Of a stretch of DNA of 64,000 nucleotides, positions 1-7,454 are shown one piece after another; position 1 is the stretch's first letter, and each line of letters begins with the position of its first letter. This DNA comes from Thermogemmatispora tikiterensis (GTDB lineage: Bacteria > Chloroflexota > Ktedonobacteria > Ktedonobacterales > Ktedonobacteraceae). The notes under the pieces were generated by a model that saw nothing but the letters and a program-made list of their open reading frames with translations, was not told the origin of the DNA and did not search any database. A program made the translations under genes and the position numbers. The DNA lies in the NCBI RefSeq assembly GCF_003268475.1, contig NZ_MCIF01000002.1, positions 4,966,100 to 5,030,099 of the forward strand, written 5' to 3'.

Positions 1-1
1 C

Positions 2-91
2 TGGCAGAGCGTCGCACCCTGGCCGACTCATCTCATGACCGCCTGGCAGGAGGAAGCCGGACTGCCAGCAGCGGAACAAAGGCAGCTATAG
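2..91 (+). CDS. C-terminal end of an upstream gene (partial)
   Basis: An open frame enters from the left edge and ends at a TAG after about 29 codons (start WQSVAPWPTHLMTAW, end QRQL). Its composition (Trp, Pro, Glu, Gln) looks more like protein than the other two frames do. The product cannot be named from so little. It precedes the ferric-reductase-like gene on the same strand, so it could be its redox partner, but that is only a guess. The bases from 92 to 207 hold no recognisable gene. Confidence 0.3.
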   Translation, partial: WQSVAPWPTHLMTAWQEEAGLPAAEQRQL

Positions 92-207
92 CGAGGAGTG
101 TGAGCGCTGTCTGCATGGGCCATCGATGCGAGATAGCGGCGCGGCGGTCACTCATCCGCTGAAGAATGAAAAAAGGAACGCACTTCCCCTCTCTATAAAG
201 AAAGAGA

Positions 208-948
208 ATGTCTATGTCGACGATCTGGCAAAGCGTAACCTGGAATGTGGCGCGGGCGGGTGGTCTGACAGCCTACCTCCTGCTGACGCTGGCGGTCTGC
301 GCCGGGCTGGCGCTCTCGGCGCAGTTGCAGTCGCCGGCGCGCTGGCCACGGCTGGTCAACAATGAGCTGCACAATTTTCTGACCCTGCTGGCAACCATCT
401 TTGTCGGCCTGCATGTCCTGGCCGTCTGGGTTGACCCCTTTACACATTTTGGCTGGAATGAGATCCTGATTCCTCTGGCCAGTCACTATCGGCCCATCTG
501 GATGGCGCTCGGTATCTGCGCCCTCTACCTGGGGATCGCCATCGGCATCAGCACCTTGCTGCGTCCCCATATCGGCTATCGCTGGTGGCGTCGCTTGCAC
601 CTGCTTACCTTGCTGCTCTTCGCTCTGGCCACCCTGCATGGGCTGGGCAGCGGCAGCGATAGCCAGAGCTGGTGGGCGGTGGCCCTCTATGGTGGCAGCC
701 TGTGGGCGGTTGGCTGGCTGCTCTGGAGGCGGGTGCAGGTCGCGCGCCGCAGCAGACAAGAGCGGACCCAGCTACAGACGCGGCTGCAGGCCCAGCAGGC
801 CCAGATGCAGCCGGCTCAGACGATGGTGCCGCCCCAGTTCCAGAGGCCGGGAGCGTGGGGGACTGGCACGGGCACGGCGGTGACGGTCAGGCCACCAGCC
901 CAGGGTGGCACCGCTACCCCTCTTGCCGAGCCGTGGCGTCGCTACTAA
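208..948 (+). CDS. Ferric-reductase-like transmembrane haem protein
   Basis: The protein has 246 residues and about six hydrophobic helices in its first 180 residues, followed by a charged, Gln-rich cytoplasmic tail with a run of QAQQAQMQ and a Pro/Gly-rich end. Histidine pairs sit in two helices (NELHNFLTLL...GLHVLAVW and RRLHLLTLLLFALATLHGL). This spacing is typical of the bis-His haem b sites of the ferric reductase/YedZ-like membrane domain. No FAD or NAD binding domain is fused, so it resembles the membrane subunits that pass electrons to a separate partner. An AAAGAAAGAGA purine tract precedes the ATG. The family assignment is good; the electron donor and substrate are unknown. Confidence 0.7.
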   Translation: MSMSTIWQSVTWNVARAGGLTAYLLLTLAVCAGLALSAQLQSPARWPRLVNNELHNFLTLLATIFVGLHVLAVWVDPFTHFGWNEILIPLASHYRPIWMALGICALYLGIAIGISTLLRPHIGYRWWRRLHLLTLLLFALATLHGLGSGSDSQSWWAVALYGGSLWAVGWLLWRRVQVARRSRQERTQLQTRLQAQQAQMQPAQTMVPPQFQRPGAWGTGTGTAVTVRPPAQGGTATPLAEPWRRY

Positions 949-1112
949 AGGTCGGGGAGATGTCAGGCAGGTGAGATGTTTGCTCTGCTGTGGCCTGGGT
1001 AGGACCAGGGCCAGGGTCGGACCGCCTGCCCTCTCTTCCTGGCCTGACCCACTTTCCTTCCTTCCTTAATATATGGGTGACGAGCGAGCGAACGGGTGAG
1101 TGAAAAGCAGAG

Positions 1113-1141
1113 TTGACAGAACGGTTCTCCCTTGTTACACT
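1113..1141 (+). promoter_or_regulatory. Sigma-A type promoter, TTGACA-N17-TACACT
   Basis: The -35 box TTGACA (1113-1118) is followed after exactly 17 bases by TACACT (1136-1141). The -10 box is preceded by TG at the extended -10 position. It points at the membrane-protein gene starting at 1226. The same boxes, with the same CTTGT just before the -10, recur at 6655-6683. Confidence 0.7.
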
Positions 1142-1225
1142 CGCTGGTAGAGGACCAGGTTAGAGCCTGGTCTGGCGGAGCAACCAGCGTAGCGCGTCGG
1201 CGAAGAAGAAGAACCAGGGCCAGTG

Positions 1226-2080
1226 ATGCAGCCCGATCCAGCGCGAGCGACCAGGCACGAGAGTAGCCTACGCCTGCTAGCCAGCCTCATGCTGATGGTG
1301 ATTCCTGTCAGCGGCGGCCTGGTTGTCCTTTCTGCCTACCTCAGCCCGCTTGTGCCCAGACTGGCCCTCGATAGCGCCCAGCAAGTCACCCTCTCCCTGC
1401 TCCTCGCGCTCTGTGTTCAACTCATTGGAACCAGCGCCCCACTCGGCTCCTACCTCGTAGCCCTGCTCATCACTGCGGCTTTCTATCTGGCGGCTCTGCA
1501 GACTGCCCTTGTCACCCAGAGCTGGCCCCTGTTTATCTGTCCCCTGGCCTTTGTCCTGCTCAGCCGCTGGGCTTCGATGCCGACGCCTCAAGCTGCTGTG
1601 GCGGGCAGCTTCAGAGCTTTAAGACTGGTGGTCGTTCTCGTCATGATTGTGCTGGCCGATCTGCTGGCGCGCTGGTGGCAGCCTCCACTTGTGGGCCTCC
1701 TTCTCGGCATCCCGGCTATCCTGCTGGTCTGGCGTCTCCCATGCCTGGAGGATGACAGGCGCCTGATCATCACGCGCGTCATCCTGCAAGCCACGACTCT
1801 CCTGGTAGTCCTCTCTCTCCTGGTGGGCCTGGGGCAGCTGGTCAGCTTGCCACGCGGTCTGGTGGCTCTCTTCTGCTGCTATCTGAGCACCGTCTGGGGT
1901 GCTCCTACTCTCAGCGCCCGTGATCGTCTCGCTCTCTGGCTCACCCTGGTCCTGCTCCTCCTCTGCTGCTCCTACTACCTCGCCAGCAGCAGAGTCCCCG
2001 ACTCGCTCAGCTGGATCTTGACCCTCAGCAGCCTCATTTGCCTCCTGGTGGCCATGCTCACCCTCTGGCTACTGCCGTGA
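1226..2080 (+). CDS. Polytopic membrane protein of unknown function
   Basis: The product has 284 residues and is nearly all hydrophobic: about eight predicted membrane helices, a short charged N-terminus (MQPDPARATRHESS) and very short loops. I recognise no family motif. ATG 1226 follows an in-frame GTG at 1223; neither has a strong Shine-Dalgarno sequence, so the exact start is uncertain. A strong promoter about 85 bases upstream shows the gene is probably transcribed alone. It is convergent with the antiporter gene. Function unknown. Confidence 0.6.
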   Translation: MQPDPARATRHESSLRLLASLMLMVIPVSGGLVVLSAYLSPLVPRLALDSAQQVTLSLLLALCVQLIGTSAPLGSYLVALLITAAFYLAALQTALVTQSWPLFICPLAFVLLSRWASMPTPQAAVAGSFRALRLVVVLVMIVLADLLARWWQPPLVGLLLGIPAILLVWRLPCLEDDRRLIITRVILQATTLLVVLSLLVGLGQLVSLPRGLVALFCCYLSTVWGAPTLSARDRLALWLTLVLLLLCCSYYLASSRVPDSLSWILTLSSLICLLVAMLTLWLLP

Positions 2081-2136
2081 CTGCACAGGCTGGCCCGGCC
2101 ATAATCTTCTCTGATCGTGCTGCGCGCTAGCAGACG

Positions 2137-2331
2137 TTAACGGGAGGGAACTTTCGACGCACCGACTTCCGTTTGCGTGTCAGCCGCCTCCTCTACAATC
2201 CGCGGCACCTGCCGCAAGGAGATGATCAAAGGAGCGAACTGATCATCCACCAGACTGGCGGCCTCCTCAACGGAGAAGAGTTCAAGGCCGCCCTTGACCG
2301 GGCCTGAAGCGGGCAGGCCGGGCGCGGGCTA
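2137..2331 (-). other. In-frame 63-codon extension behind the antiporter stop codon
   Basis: Directly after the TAG that ends the antiporter gene (2329-2331) the same frame stays open for 63 codons to a TAA at 2137. It would encode an acidic segment containing GGLELFSVEEAASLVDD and ISLRQVPRIVEEAADTQ. This looks like real protein and resembles the cytoplasmic regulatory tails that many CPA antiporters carry. Either the stop is a recent nonsense change or it is sometimes read through. See findings. Confidence 0.4.
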
Positions 2332-3570
2332 GTCCGATGCTGACGGAGAAGCCTCGGCAGCGGGAGCGTCTGACACCGAAGCGAGAGCTGGTCTGGCCAC
2401 GCCCAGCCAGCGCGCCACCAGCGACACCGTCGTCCCCTGCAACAGCACCGAGGCCAGCACCACAAAAAAGACCAGATCGAAAAGCAGTCCAGCGCGCGGC
2501 AGCCCGGCCAGCAAAGGAAAGGTCGCCAGCACAATCGGCACGGCCCCGCGCAGTCCGACCCAGGCCACAAAGAGCTTCTCCCGCAGCGGCATACGCCGCA
2601 GAGGCAGCAGAGCCAGCAGAACTGCCAGCGGGCGAGCCACAAAGACACTCACCAGCGTAATCAGCACACCGGCGAGGGCCACCGCTGGCAGACGCGACGG
2701 GAAGACCAGCAGGCCCAGGATCAGAAACATGGCGATCTGCATCAGCCAGGCCAGGCTATTGTGAAAGCGCCCGATGCGTTCAATGCCCTCCACCCGGCTA
2801 TTGCCCAGCAGCAGCCCGACCAGATAAACCGCCAGGAAGCCACTGCCGCCCAACAGCGCCGTAACCGCGTAGGTAAAGAGCGCCAGCGCGATCGTCAGTA
2901 CCCGATAGAGGCCCTCCACGTCCAGATGCAGCCGTCCGATCAGCCAGATCGCCAGACCTCCAATCACCAGCCCCAGCGCCAGGCCGATCCCCATCTGCTG
3001 GACAAAGAGCAGCAGTATGCTCAAAGGTGGGGTCTCTGGCTCGCTCAGGAGACGGATCAGGCCGAGTGTCAAAAAGACTGCCATCGGGTCGTTCGTGCCA
3101 GATTCCAGCTCTAGCAGAGGGAGCAGCTGGCTGCTCAGGCGCAGATTGCGTGCTGCCAGCACACTGAAAACCGCTGCCGCATCCGTGGCCGAGATCAGTG
3201 CCCCCAGAAGGAGGCCATCCAGGAGCGAAGCATGGAGCAGCCAGACTGCGAACAGGGCCACCACAAGAGCACTCAGCAGCACGCCAAGCGTCGAGAGGAG
3301 GAGGGCCCCGCCGAGGGCAGGCCGCACCGCTGACCAGCGCGTCTCTAGTCCCCCGGCGAACAGAATCAACACTAACGCTACGATACCCACCGCCTGGGCC
3401 AGTTGGGCATCGTCGAAATAAATACCGCCCGGACCGTCCGAACCGGCGAGCATTCCCAGGCCCAGAAAGAGCAGCAGGGCCGGAATCCCCAGCCTACCGG
3501 CGATCTTCCAGGCCAGCACGCTCAAGAGTAATAGCAGCGATGCGACCAGCAGCGCGCTCTCGAAATGCAT
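2329..3570 (-). CDS. Cation/proton antiporter, CPA family (NhaP/CvrA-like)
   Basis: The 413-residue protein has about twelve membrane helices and the core of the Na+/H+ or K+/H+ exchanger family. Visible motifs are an early glycine-rich helix LLLFLGLGMLAGSDGPGG, the unwound-helix segment GALISATDAAAVFSVL, ESGTNDPMAVFLTL, and a late WVGLRGAVPIVLATFP, all typical of NhaP2/CvrA-type potassium/proton antiporters. It would exchange cytoplasmic cations for protons. The usual cytoplasmic TrkA-C/CorC-like domains are absent: the frame ends at a TAG after a Ser/Ala-rich linker, and a plausible 63-codon tail continues in frame behind it. ATG 3570 is chosen because GGGAGGAG lies five bases upstream. Ion specificity cannot be read from sequence. 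Confidence 0.85.
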   Translation of the reverse strand: MHFESALLVASLLLLLSVLAWKIAGRLGIPALLLFLGLGMLAGSDGPGGIYFDDAQLAQAVGIVALVLILFAGGLETRWSAVRPALGGALLLSTLGVLLSALVVALFAVWLLHASLLDGLLLGALISATDAAAVFSVLAARNLRLSSQLLPLLELESGTNDPMAVFLTLGLIRLLSEPETPPLSILLLFVQQMGIGLALGLVIGGLAIWLIGRLHLDVEGLYRVLTIALALFTYAVTALLGGSGFLAVYLVGLLLGNSRVEGIERIGRFHNSLAWLMQIAMFLILGLLVFPSRLPAVALAGVLITLVSVFVARPLAVLLALLPLRRMPLREKLFVAWVGLRGAVPIVLATFPLLAGLPRAGLLFDLVFFVVLASVLLQGTTVSLVARWLGVARPALASVSDAPAAEASPSASD

Positions 3571-3726
3571 CGGCTCCTCCCGTTGCCACACTTGCTGTCT
3601 TGCCAGCCGCCGACGCTGAACAGACAGCTTCTTTGCCTGCTTCTCTTCTCTCTTTTACGATAGCAGCGGGAACAACCATGACGCAAGGCAAAGGGCTAGA
3701 GCGAGTCAGTGAGCGCGTGCTCTCCC

Positions 3727-4614
3727 TTACTGAGGACGCTGGCCGTAAATGACATAGAAATTACAGTAGCTACGGTACTGTTCGCACTCATGCAGCCAGG
3801 CGGTGGCGAGCTGCTGGTATTCCTCGATGCTGGCGCCGGTGGTAGCCGCCACCAGCGGGGCAATCGTCTGGTTACCGGCGGCGAAGTCCGTGCGCGCCAT
3901 GTTGCCCAGACGTCCCCCCCAGTCACCGATAGGAATGGAAATGACCTGGGAAGTAACGTGCAGCAAACCGGCCTCGCGCAGCATTGGCTCCAGGCGCAGG
4001 GCCATCTTCAGATCGATGCCGCGGCTCTGGCAGGCGGCTACGATCAGCTGGAGCATGCGCGTTGTCGCCGGGCCGCTGCGCTGGAAGAGGGGATCAACCT
4101 CAACCAGCTCCAGCCAGCCGCCTGGGCGCGTCACGCGCACCAGATCCTGGATCACGAGCGGCCAGCGATCTGCCGGTAGAGCGAAGACGAGCAGGCGTTG
4201 ATGGACAAAGTCGAAGCTGCCAGCAGCGAAGGGAAGGCCGTCCAGCAGGTTTCCCTGACGGAAGGTGCAGTTCGGTGGAAACGATGGTGAGGCAGGTGGC
4301 AGGTTGAGGTCGAAACCGATCAGATGAGCTTCGGGGAAGAGCTGCGCCATTTCAGCCAGCCAGCGCCCGGTGCCACAGCCTACATCGAGAATGCGCTTCG
4401 GCTCTACAATGGGCGCCAGATAGTTGCTGCGCAAGGCGTAGCGTAGCATGTAATGCTGGAAATCCAGGCGGTTGACCTCGCGGTCGTCCTTGGGCAGCAT
4501 ATAAGGAACGGGCACGTTATCCTCAGCTAGGCTGACGGGTCGATTGGCGTAATCGTAGGTATTGGCGGTGGGTGGGCGGGATTGCGCAGATTTGCGACGA
4601 AACCACCTTAGCAT
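3727..4614 (-). CDS. Class I SAM-dependent methyltransferase
   Basis: This 295-residue protein has the motif I glycine loop ILDVGCGTGRWLAEMA at about residue 78, an acidic motif II (GFDLN) and LPFAAGSFDFVHQR as motif IV. It belongs to the large Methyltransf_25/11 group. The substrate is unknown. It is a paralogue of the methyltransferase at 51303-52220: both share an N-terminal PYLLPKD/PYMLPKD segment, NRLDFQHY/DRLNFQHY, the motif I context and the later VRVTRPGGWL(E/Q)L. The gene stands alone behind a consensus promoter at 4724-4752. Function beyond methyl transfer is not inferable. Confidence 0.85.
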   Translation of the reverse strand: MLRWFRRKSAQSRPPTANTYDYANRPVSLAEDNVPVPYMLPKDDREVNRLDFQHYMLRYALRSNYLAPIVEPKRILDVGCGTGRWLAEMAQLFPEAHLIGFDLNLPPASPSFPPNCTFRQGNLLDGLPFAAGSFDFVHQRLLVFALPADRWPLVIQDLVRVTRPGGWLELVEVDPLFQRSGPATTRMLQLIVAACQSRGIDLKMALRLEPMLREAGLLHVTSQVISIPIGDWGGRLGNMARTDFAAGNQTIAPLVAATTGASIEEYQQLATAWLHECEQYRSYCNFYVIYGQRPQ

Positions 4615-4723
4615 GTCCTACCTCTGCTTTCTCTCCATTGATGATTAGGGTTTCTCAGACGAGCAGGTGATCGAGATGGCTGTCTCACATGAGCCATTCG
4701 CGCATCACTCTCCTACGGGTAGA

Positions 4724-4752
4724 ATTATATGGACATATAGGCCAGCTGTCAA
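4724..4752 (-). promoter_or_regulatory. Perfect consensus promoter, TTGACA-N17-TATAAT (minus strand)
   Basis: Read on the minus strand, TTGACA (4747-4752) is followed after 17 bases by TATAAT (4724-4729). Both boxes and the spacing are the exact sigma-70 type consensus. Transcription would start near 4717, giving the methyltransferase mRNA a leader of about 100 bases. Confidence 0.8.
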
Positions 4753-5131
4753 AAGAAGCTGACCAGGAAAGGGGCGCAAGACGGGAGAAGCCAGACGACT
4801 TGAAGGCCGTTGAGTCGAGTTGTCTTATCTTCTTTCTGACGGCGACAACCGTCGCTGTCTTTGCTCCTCGGCTGTTGAGAGCCTCCTATAGTCATACTAT
4901 TCAGCTAGCTCTTCGCCTCAGCTGGAGGTTGGAATCCTGCTCCTCTCCTGGCTGGCAAGCTGGTGATTGGGCATCTCGCGGCCATGCTTCACTGCTCTCG
5001 ATCCGATCCCCAGCGCTATGCATGGTGAGCTGCCAGGCTGGTCCTTAGCCGAGGGGCCGGGCGACAGATGAGCTGAGCGGGTCGCGGTCCCCTCGGGAAA
5101 AGACCTGAGAGAAAAATACGGGAGAAGCCTC
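4753..5131. other. Intergenic stretch without a supported gene
   Basis: The stretch lies between divergently oriented units. An open frame crosses it but has no Shine-Dalgarno sequence and protein-unlike composition. I see no repeat or RNA signature. Confidence 0.5.
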
Positions 5132-5233
5132 ATGACAGCAGAGAATGCGCTCTTGTATAGTCAAGACGGCGGCAGCTGGGGCCATCGTGGCCTCTCGCAG
5201 CCGCCAGTAAGCTTGCTCATGAAGGGATGGTGA
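5132..5233 (+). CDS. Possible 33-residue leader peptide before the HMA gene
   Basis: A short frame (start MTAENALLYSQDGG, end VSLLMKGW) begins at an ATG preceded by GGGAGAAG and ends at a TGA at 5231-5233, just before the Shine-Dalgarno sequence of the HMA gene. The position would allow translational coupling. There is no homology argument, so it may be chance. Confidence 0.25.
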   Translation: MTAENALLYSQDGGSWGHRGLSQPPVSLLMKGW

Positions 5234-5259
5234 AGGAGATGAAGAAGGAGGAAGAGAGA

Positions 5260-5544
5260 GTGGACGTGCTGGGACAGCAGCTGACTACGGTGGTGCTGCA
5301 TATCCCAAGTCTGCGCTGTGGGGGGTGTCTCAAGCGCGTCACGGAGGCGCTCCGAGCCTTGCCTGGCCTGGAGGTGCTTACCGCCGCTCTACCGACCAGG
5401 ACCGTGACCCTGCGCTACGCACGGCAGCAGCTGGAACCAGAGCGGATCGTTGAGGTTGTACGGGCCTGTGGCCATGTGCCGGGTGAGCTGAGGGAGGCTG
5501 GCCACGTGGCGGGAGAGCAGAGCGCTAACGGCCTCGATGGCTAG
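5260..5544 (+). CDS. Heavy-metal-associated (HMA) domain protein
   Basis: The protein has 94 residues and a single HMA/CopZ-like fold. It contains HIPSLRCGGCLKRVTEAL with the metal-binding CxxC pair, the helix after it, VLTAALPTRTVTLRYA and a C-terminal helix ERIVEVVRACG, followed by a short polar tail. It should bind a soft metal such as Cu(I) and act as a chaperone, but no P-type ATPase is nearby. GTG 5260 is chosen because AAGGAGG lies eight bases upstream; eleven in-frame codons further upstream are mostly this Shine-Dalgarno sequence read as lysine and glutamate. The MxCxxC methionine of classical copper chaperones is replaced by leucine. The convergent neighbour is a Cys-cluster protein. 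Confidence 0.8.
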   Translation: MDVLGQQLTTVVLHIPSLRCGGCLKRVTEALRALPGLEVLTAALPTRTVTLRYARQQLEPERIVEVVRACGHVPGELREAGHVAGEQSANGLDG

Positions 5545-5557
5545 TCACTGGTGAAGA

Positions 5558-5587
5558 GAGGCGACAGGCCACGCCGGCTGTCGCCTC
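5558..5587. terminator. Hairpin between convergent genes
   Basis: AGGCGACAG (5559-5567) pairs with CTGTCGCCT (5578-5586), and inner GCC/GGC bases extend the stem. It lies between the ends of the HMA gene and the convergent Cys-cluster gene and could terminate both. There is no long T run. Confidence 0.6.
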
Positions 5588-5627
5588 GATCGCTTTCCTC
5601 ATGGAGCGCTGCCCAGCCTGGCCTGGC

Positions 5628-6206
5628 TTAGCGCAGTGGAGACTGCCAGGCGAAGGGGCCACGCGGCGCTACCGGACCGTTGTAGGACCAGGCGGGTGGC
5701 GTCCATGCCGGCTCCGGCTCGGCGGCGCGCAGCAGTCGGGCTGTCGAAGGGGCGAAATCGACGCGCAGCAGCGGCGTGGTCCCCTCTTGTTGATAGGCCA
5801 GGGGCACAGCGTAAACGGCTCGTCGGGTGGGCCGGCGGACTGTTCCTTGCACCTCGGCAGGGAGCGCCTCCAGATACTCCTCAATGCCCTCCAGCAGCTT
5901 GAGCACGGTGGCCGGGTTGGCGGTAGCCTCACACAGGATTACCTCTTGCCACGAAGTGGGCTCGGCCTCCCGCTGAGGCAGCGCCAGACAGAGCAGGAGC
6001 ATCTCATGTCCATAGAGGGAGATTCTCTCAAAGTGACCCTCGACGAGCTGATAGAGACTCAGGCGCCAGCCTGGCCAGCGGCTGGCTCCAGGGCACTCGC
6101 AAGGGTTGCAGTCGCAGGGGTTACAAGGGCAGCTACAGTCGCGGGCGCCAGCCGCGTTGCCCTTGAGCAGATAAGACGCAGGTAGGCGGGTTTGCACGGT
6201 CTGCAT
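5628..6206 (-). CDS. Protein with N-terminal seven-cysteine cluster, function unknown
   Basis: From ATG 6206 the protein has 192 residues. Near its N-terminus, residues 24-38 read CSCPCNPCDCNPCEC, with seven cysteines in alternating C-x-C and C-x-x-C spacing, which is typical of metal binding. A domain beginning WRLSLYQLVEGHFERISLYG follows, then a moderately charged remainder without further cysteine clusters. The arrangement loosely recalls DUF1326-type proteins (Cys cluster, then a GHF/GRY...LSG strand), but I am not sure of this. GAGAGGAG about 12 bases upstream supports ATG 6206 over an upstream TTG. The convergent HMA gene suggests a shared metal theme. Confidence 0.6.
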   Translation of the reverse strand: MQTVQTRLPASYLLKGNAAGARDCSCPCNPCDCNPCECPGASRWPGWRLSLYQLVEGHFERISLYGHEMLLLCLALPQREAEPTSWQEVILCEATANPATVLKLLEGIEEYLEALPAEVQGTVRRPTRRAVYAVPLAYQQEGTTPLLRVDFAPSTARLLRAAEPEPAWTPPAWSYNGPVAPRGPFAWQSPLR

Positions 6207-6954
6207 ATGGCTCTTGAACTCCTCTCCAGAGAAAGGCAACGACAAGACAAGCGCTACAGCGGTCGCTGAGTACCTCTCTGTTCGGGACGAGATAACATCG
6301 GCGCATAAAACGAGCGGACAGGAGGCCCGGCCTCGTTGCCGTCACCAGCGGCTGGCAGCCGAAGCGGGGTGCGCATGCTTTCGCTGGCTCAATGCTGGCT
6401 CGCTATGCGTGTGGTCGCTCACTTACCTCTCTCACCTCCTTAAGCATCACTAAAGCAACCAAACGATAATAAGTCTCTCTATAGAGAGTATACGCTATAG
6501 GTGCGCAGAAAATCCACCCGTATCTTTCCTGAGATACTGCCAGGGAGCGCCCCAAGGAGAGGAGCAGCAGGGGGGGCTGAGCGTTAAGTCGTCCCGGCCC
6601 ACATCGTTTGTTTTCTTCTCCTGTTCCTCTCAACTGAAAGGACAGTCGAAAACACTTGACAGGCGGATCTATTCTTGTTACACTGCTTAGTCAGCAGGAG
6701 CCTTTCAGGGGAGAGCGATCAAAACAGGACGCATGGAAGCAACTCTGTCCCTGTAGTATCTTTCTCCATGCGAACTGCGTTGAGGCTGTCGGTGCCAGGC
6801 TGAGCGACGTTGTTTGCAGTGAGTCCTGTATTTCCGTTGAGTGCCAGTCGTTCCTGAGATCTGGCCCCCTGCCCCGGTCCCTCCCTCTCTCAGGTGTTGT
6901 TTCTCTCTTCGCCTCCTGCTGTCGAGAGAAGCCAACGGGAAGGAGCGCTGACTT
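6207..6954. other. Gene-poor stretch upstream of the IS element
   Basis: No convincing coding sequence was found in about 750 bases. It contains a strong plus-strand promoter (6655-6683) whose transcript meets only very short frames before the IS element. The expected product is either an untranslated RNA or a gene destroyed by the insertion. Confidence 0.5.
6655..6683 (+). promoter_or_regulatory. Sigma-A type promoter, TTGACA-N17-TACACT, no obvious gene
   Basis: TTGACA (6655-6660), 17 bases and TACACT (6678-6683), with TGT before the -10 box. It matches the promoter at 1113-1141 in both boxes and in the CTTGT that leads into the -10 box. The first ATG downstream (6732) opens only seven codons. 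Confidence 0.6.
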
Positions 6955-7043
6955 AATTACAGATGCCATCGGCGAAAGCCCCGGAATTCATTCCGGGGAT
7001 GAAGCCGATTGTGTGTTCGGTATGCACATGGTAGTATGAAAGC

Positions 7044-7454
7044 GTGGTGGATATCAAGTCTAGTCGGCACTCAAGACACCTCCTAATGTATCACATGGTC
7101 TGGATACCGAAGTACCGGCGGGTTATTCTTAGCGGCGAAATTGCCGCACGTCTGAAGGAGATTCTTCTGGAAACTGCCGTGGAGCGGGGATGGGACGTGA
7201 TCGCGTTGGAGGTGATGCCGGATCACGTCCACCTTTTTGCATCTGCCCCGCCGAGTGGAAAGCCCGCCGATGTGGTGAAGGTGTTCAAGGGCGTGAGTGC
7301 CCGGAGGTTGCTCATGGAGTTCCCACATCTTCAGCGCAGTACTGGCAGGGGAACGCTCTGGGCACCATCCTCCTTCATCGCTACGGCTGGCAACGTTTCC
7401 GCAGAGACCATCCGTCGGGATATCGAGGAACAGCGTAAGAAAGGGGGTGAGTAG
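7044..7454 (+). CDS. tnpA: IS200/IS605 TnpA (Y1 transposase) lacking the catalytic tyrosine
   Basis: The protein has 136 residues, the normal family length. The HUH metal site is present (MPDHVHLF, residues 59-65), as are YHMVWIPKYRR near the N-terminus and LWAPSSFIATAGNVSAETI. The family nucleophile lies in the last helix in the context (I/V)xxYIExQ. Here it reads IRRDIEEQ, with aspartate 126 (codon GAT, 7419-7421) where the tyrosine belongs. A single T-to-G change from TAT would explain this. If no other tyrosine substitutes, the enzyme cannot cut DNA. It starts with GTG and stops directly before the TnpB start codon. Confidence 0.85.
   Translation: MVDIKSSRHSRHLLMYHMVWIPKYRRVILSGEIAARLKEILLETAVERGWDVIALEVMPDHVHLFASAPPSGKPADVVKVFKGVSARRLLMEFPHLQRSTGRGTLWAPSSFIATAGNVSAETIRRDIEEQRKKGGE

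Noticed and set aside
5601..6185. Plus-strand frames opposite the Cys-cluster gene
   Set aside because: They lack ribosome sites; the minus-strand frame has one plus a clear Cys motif.
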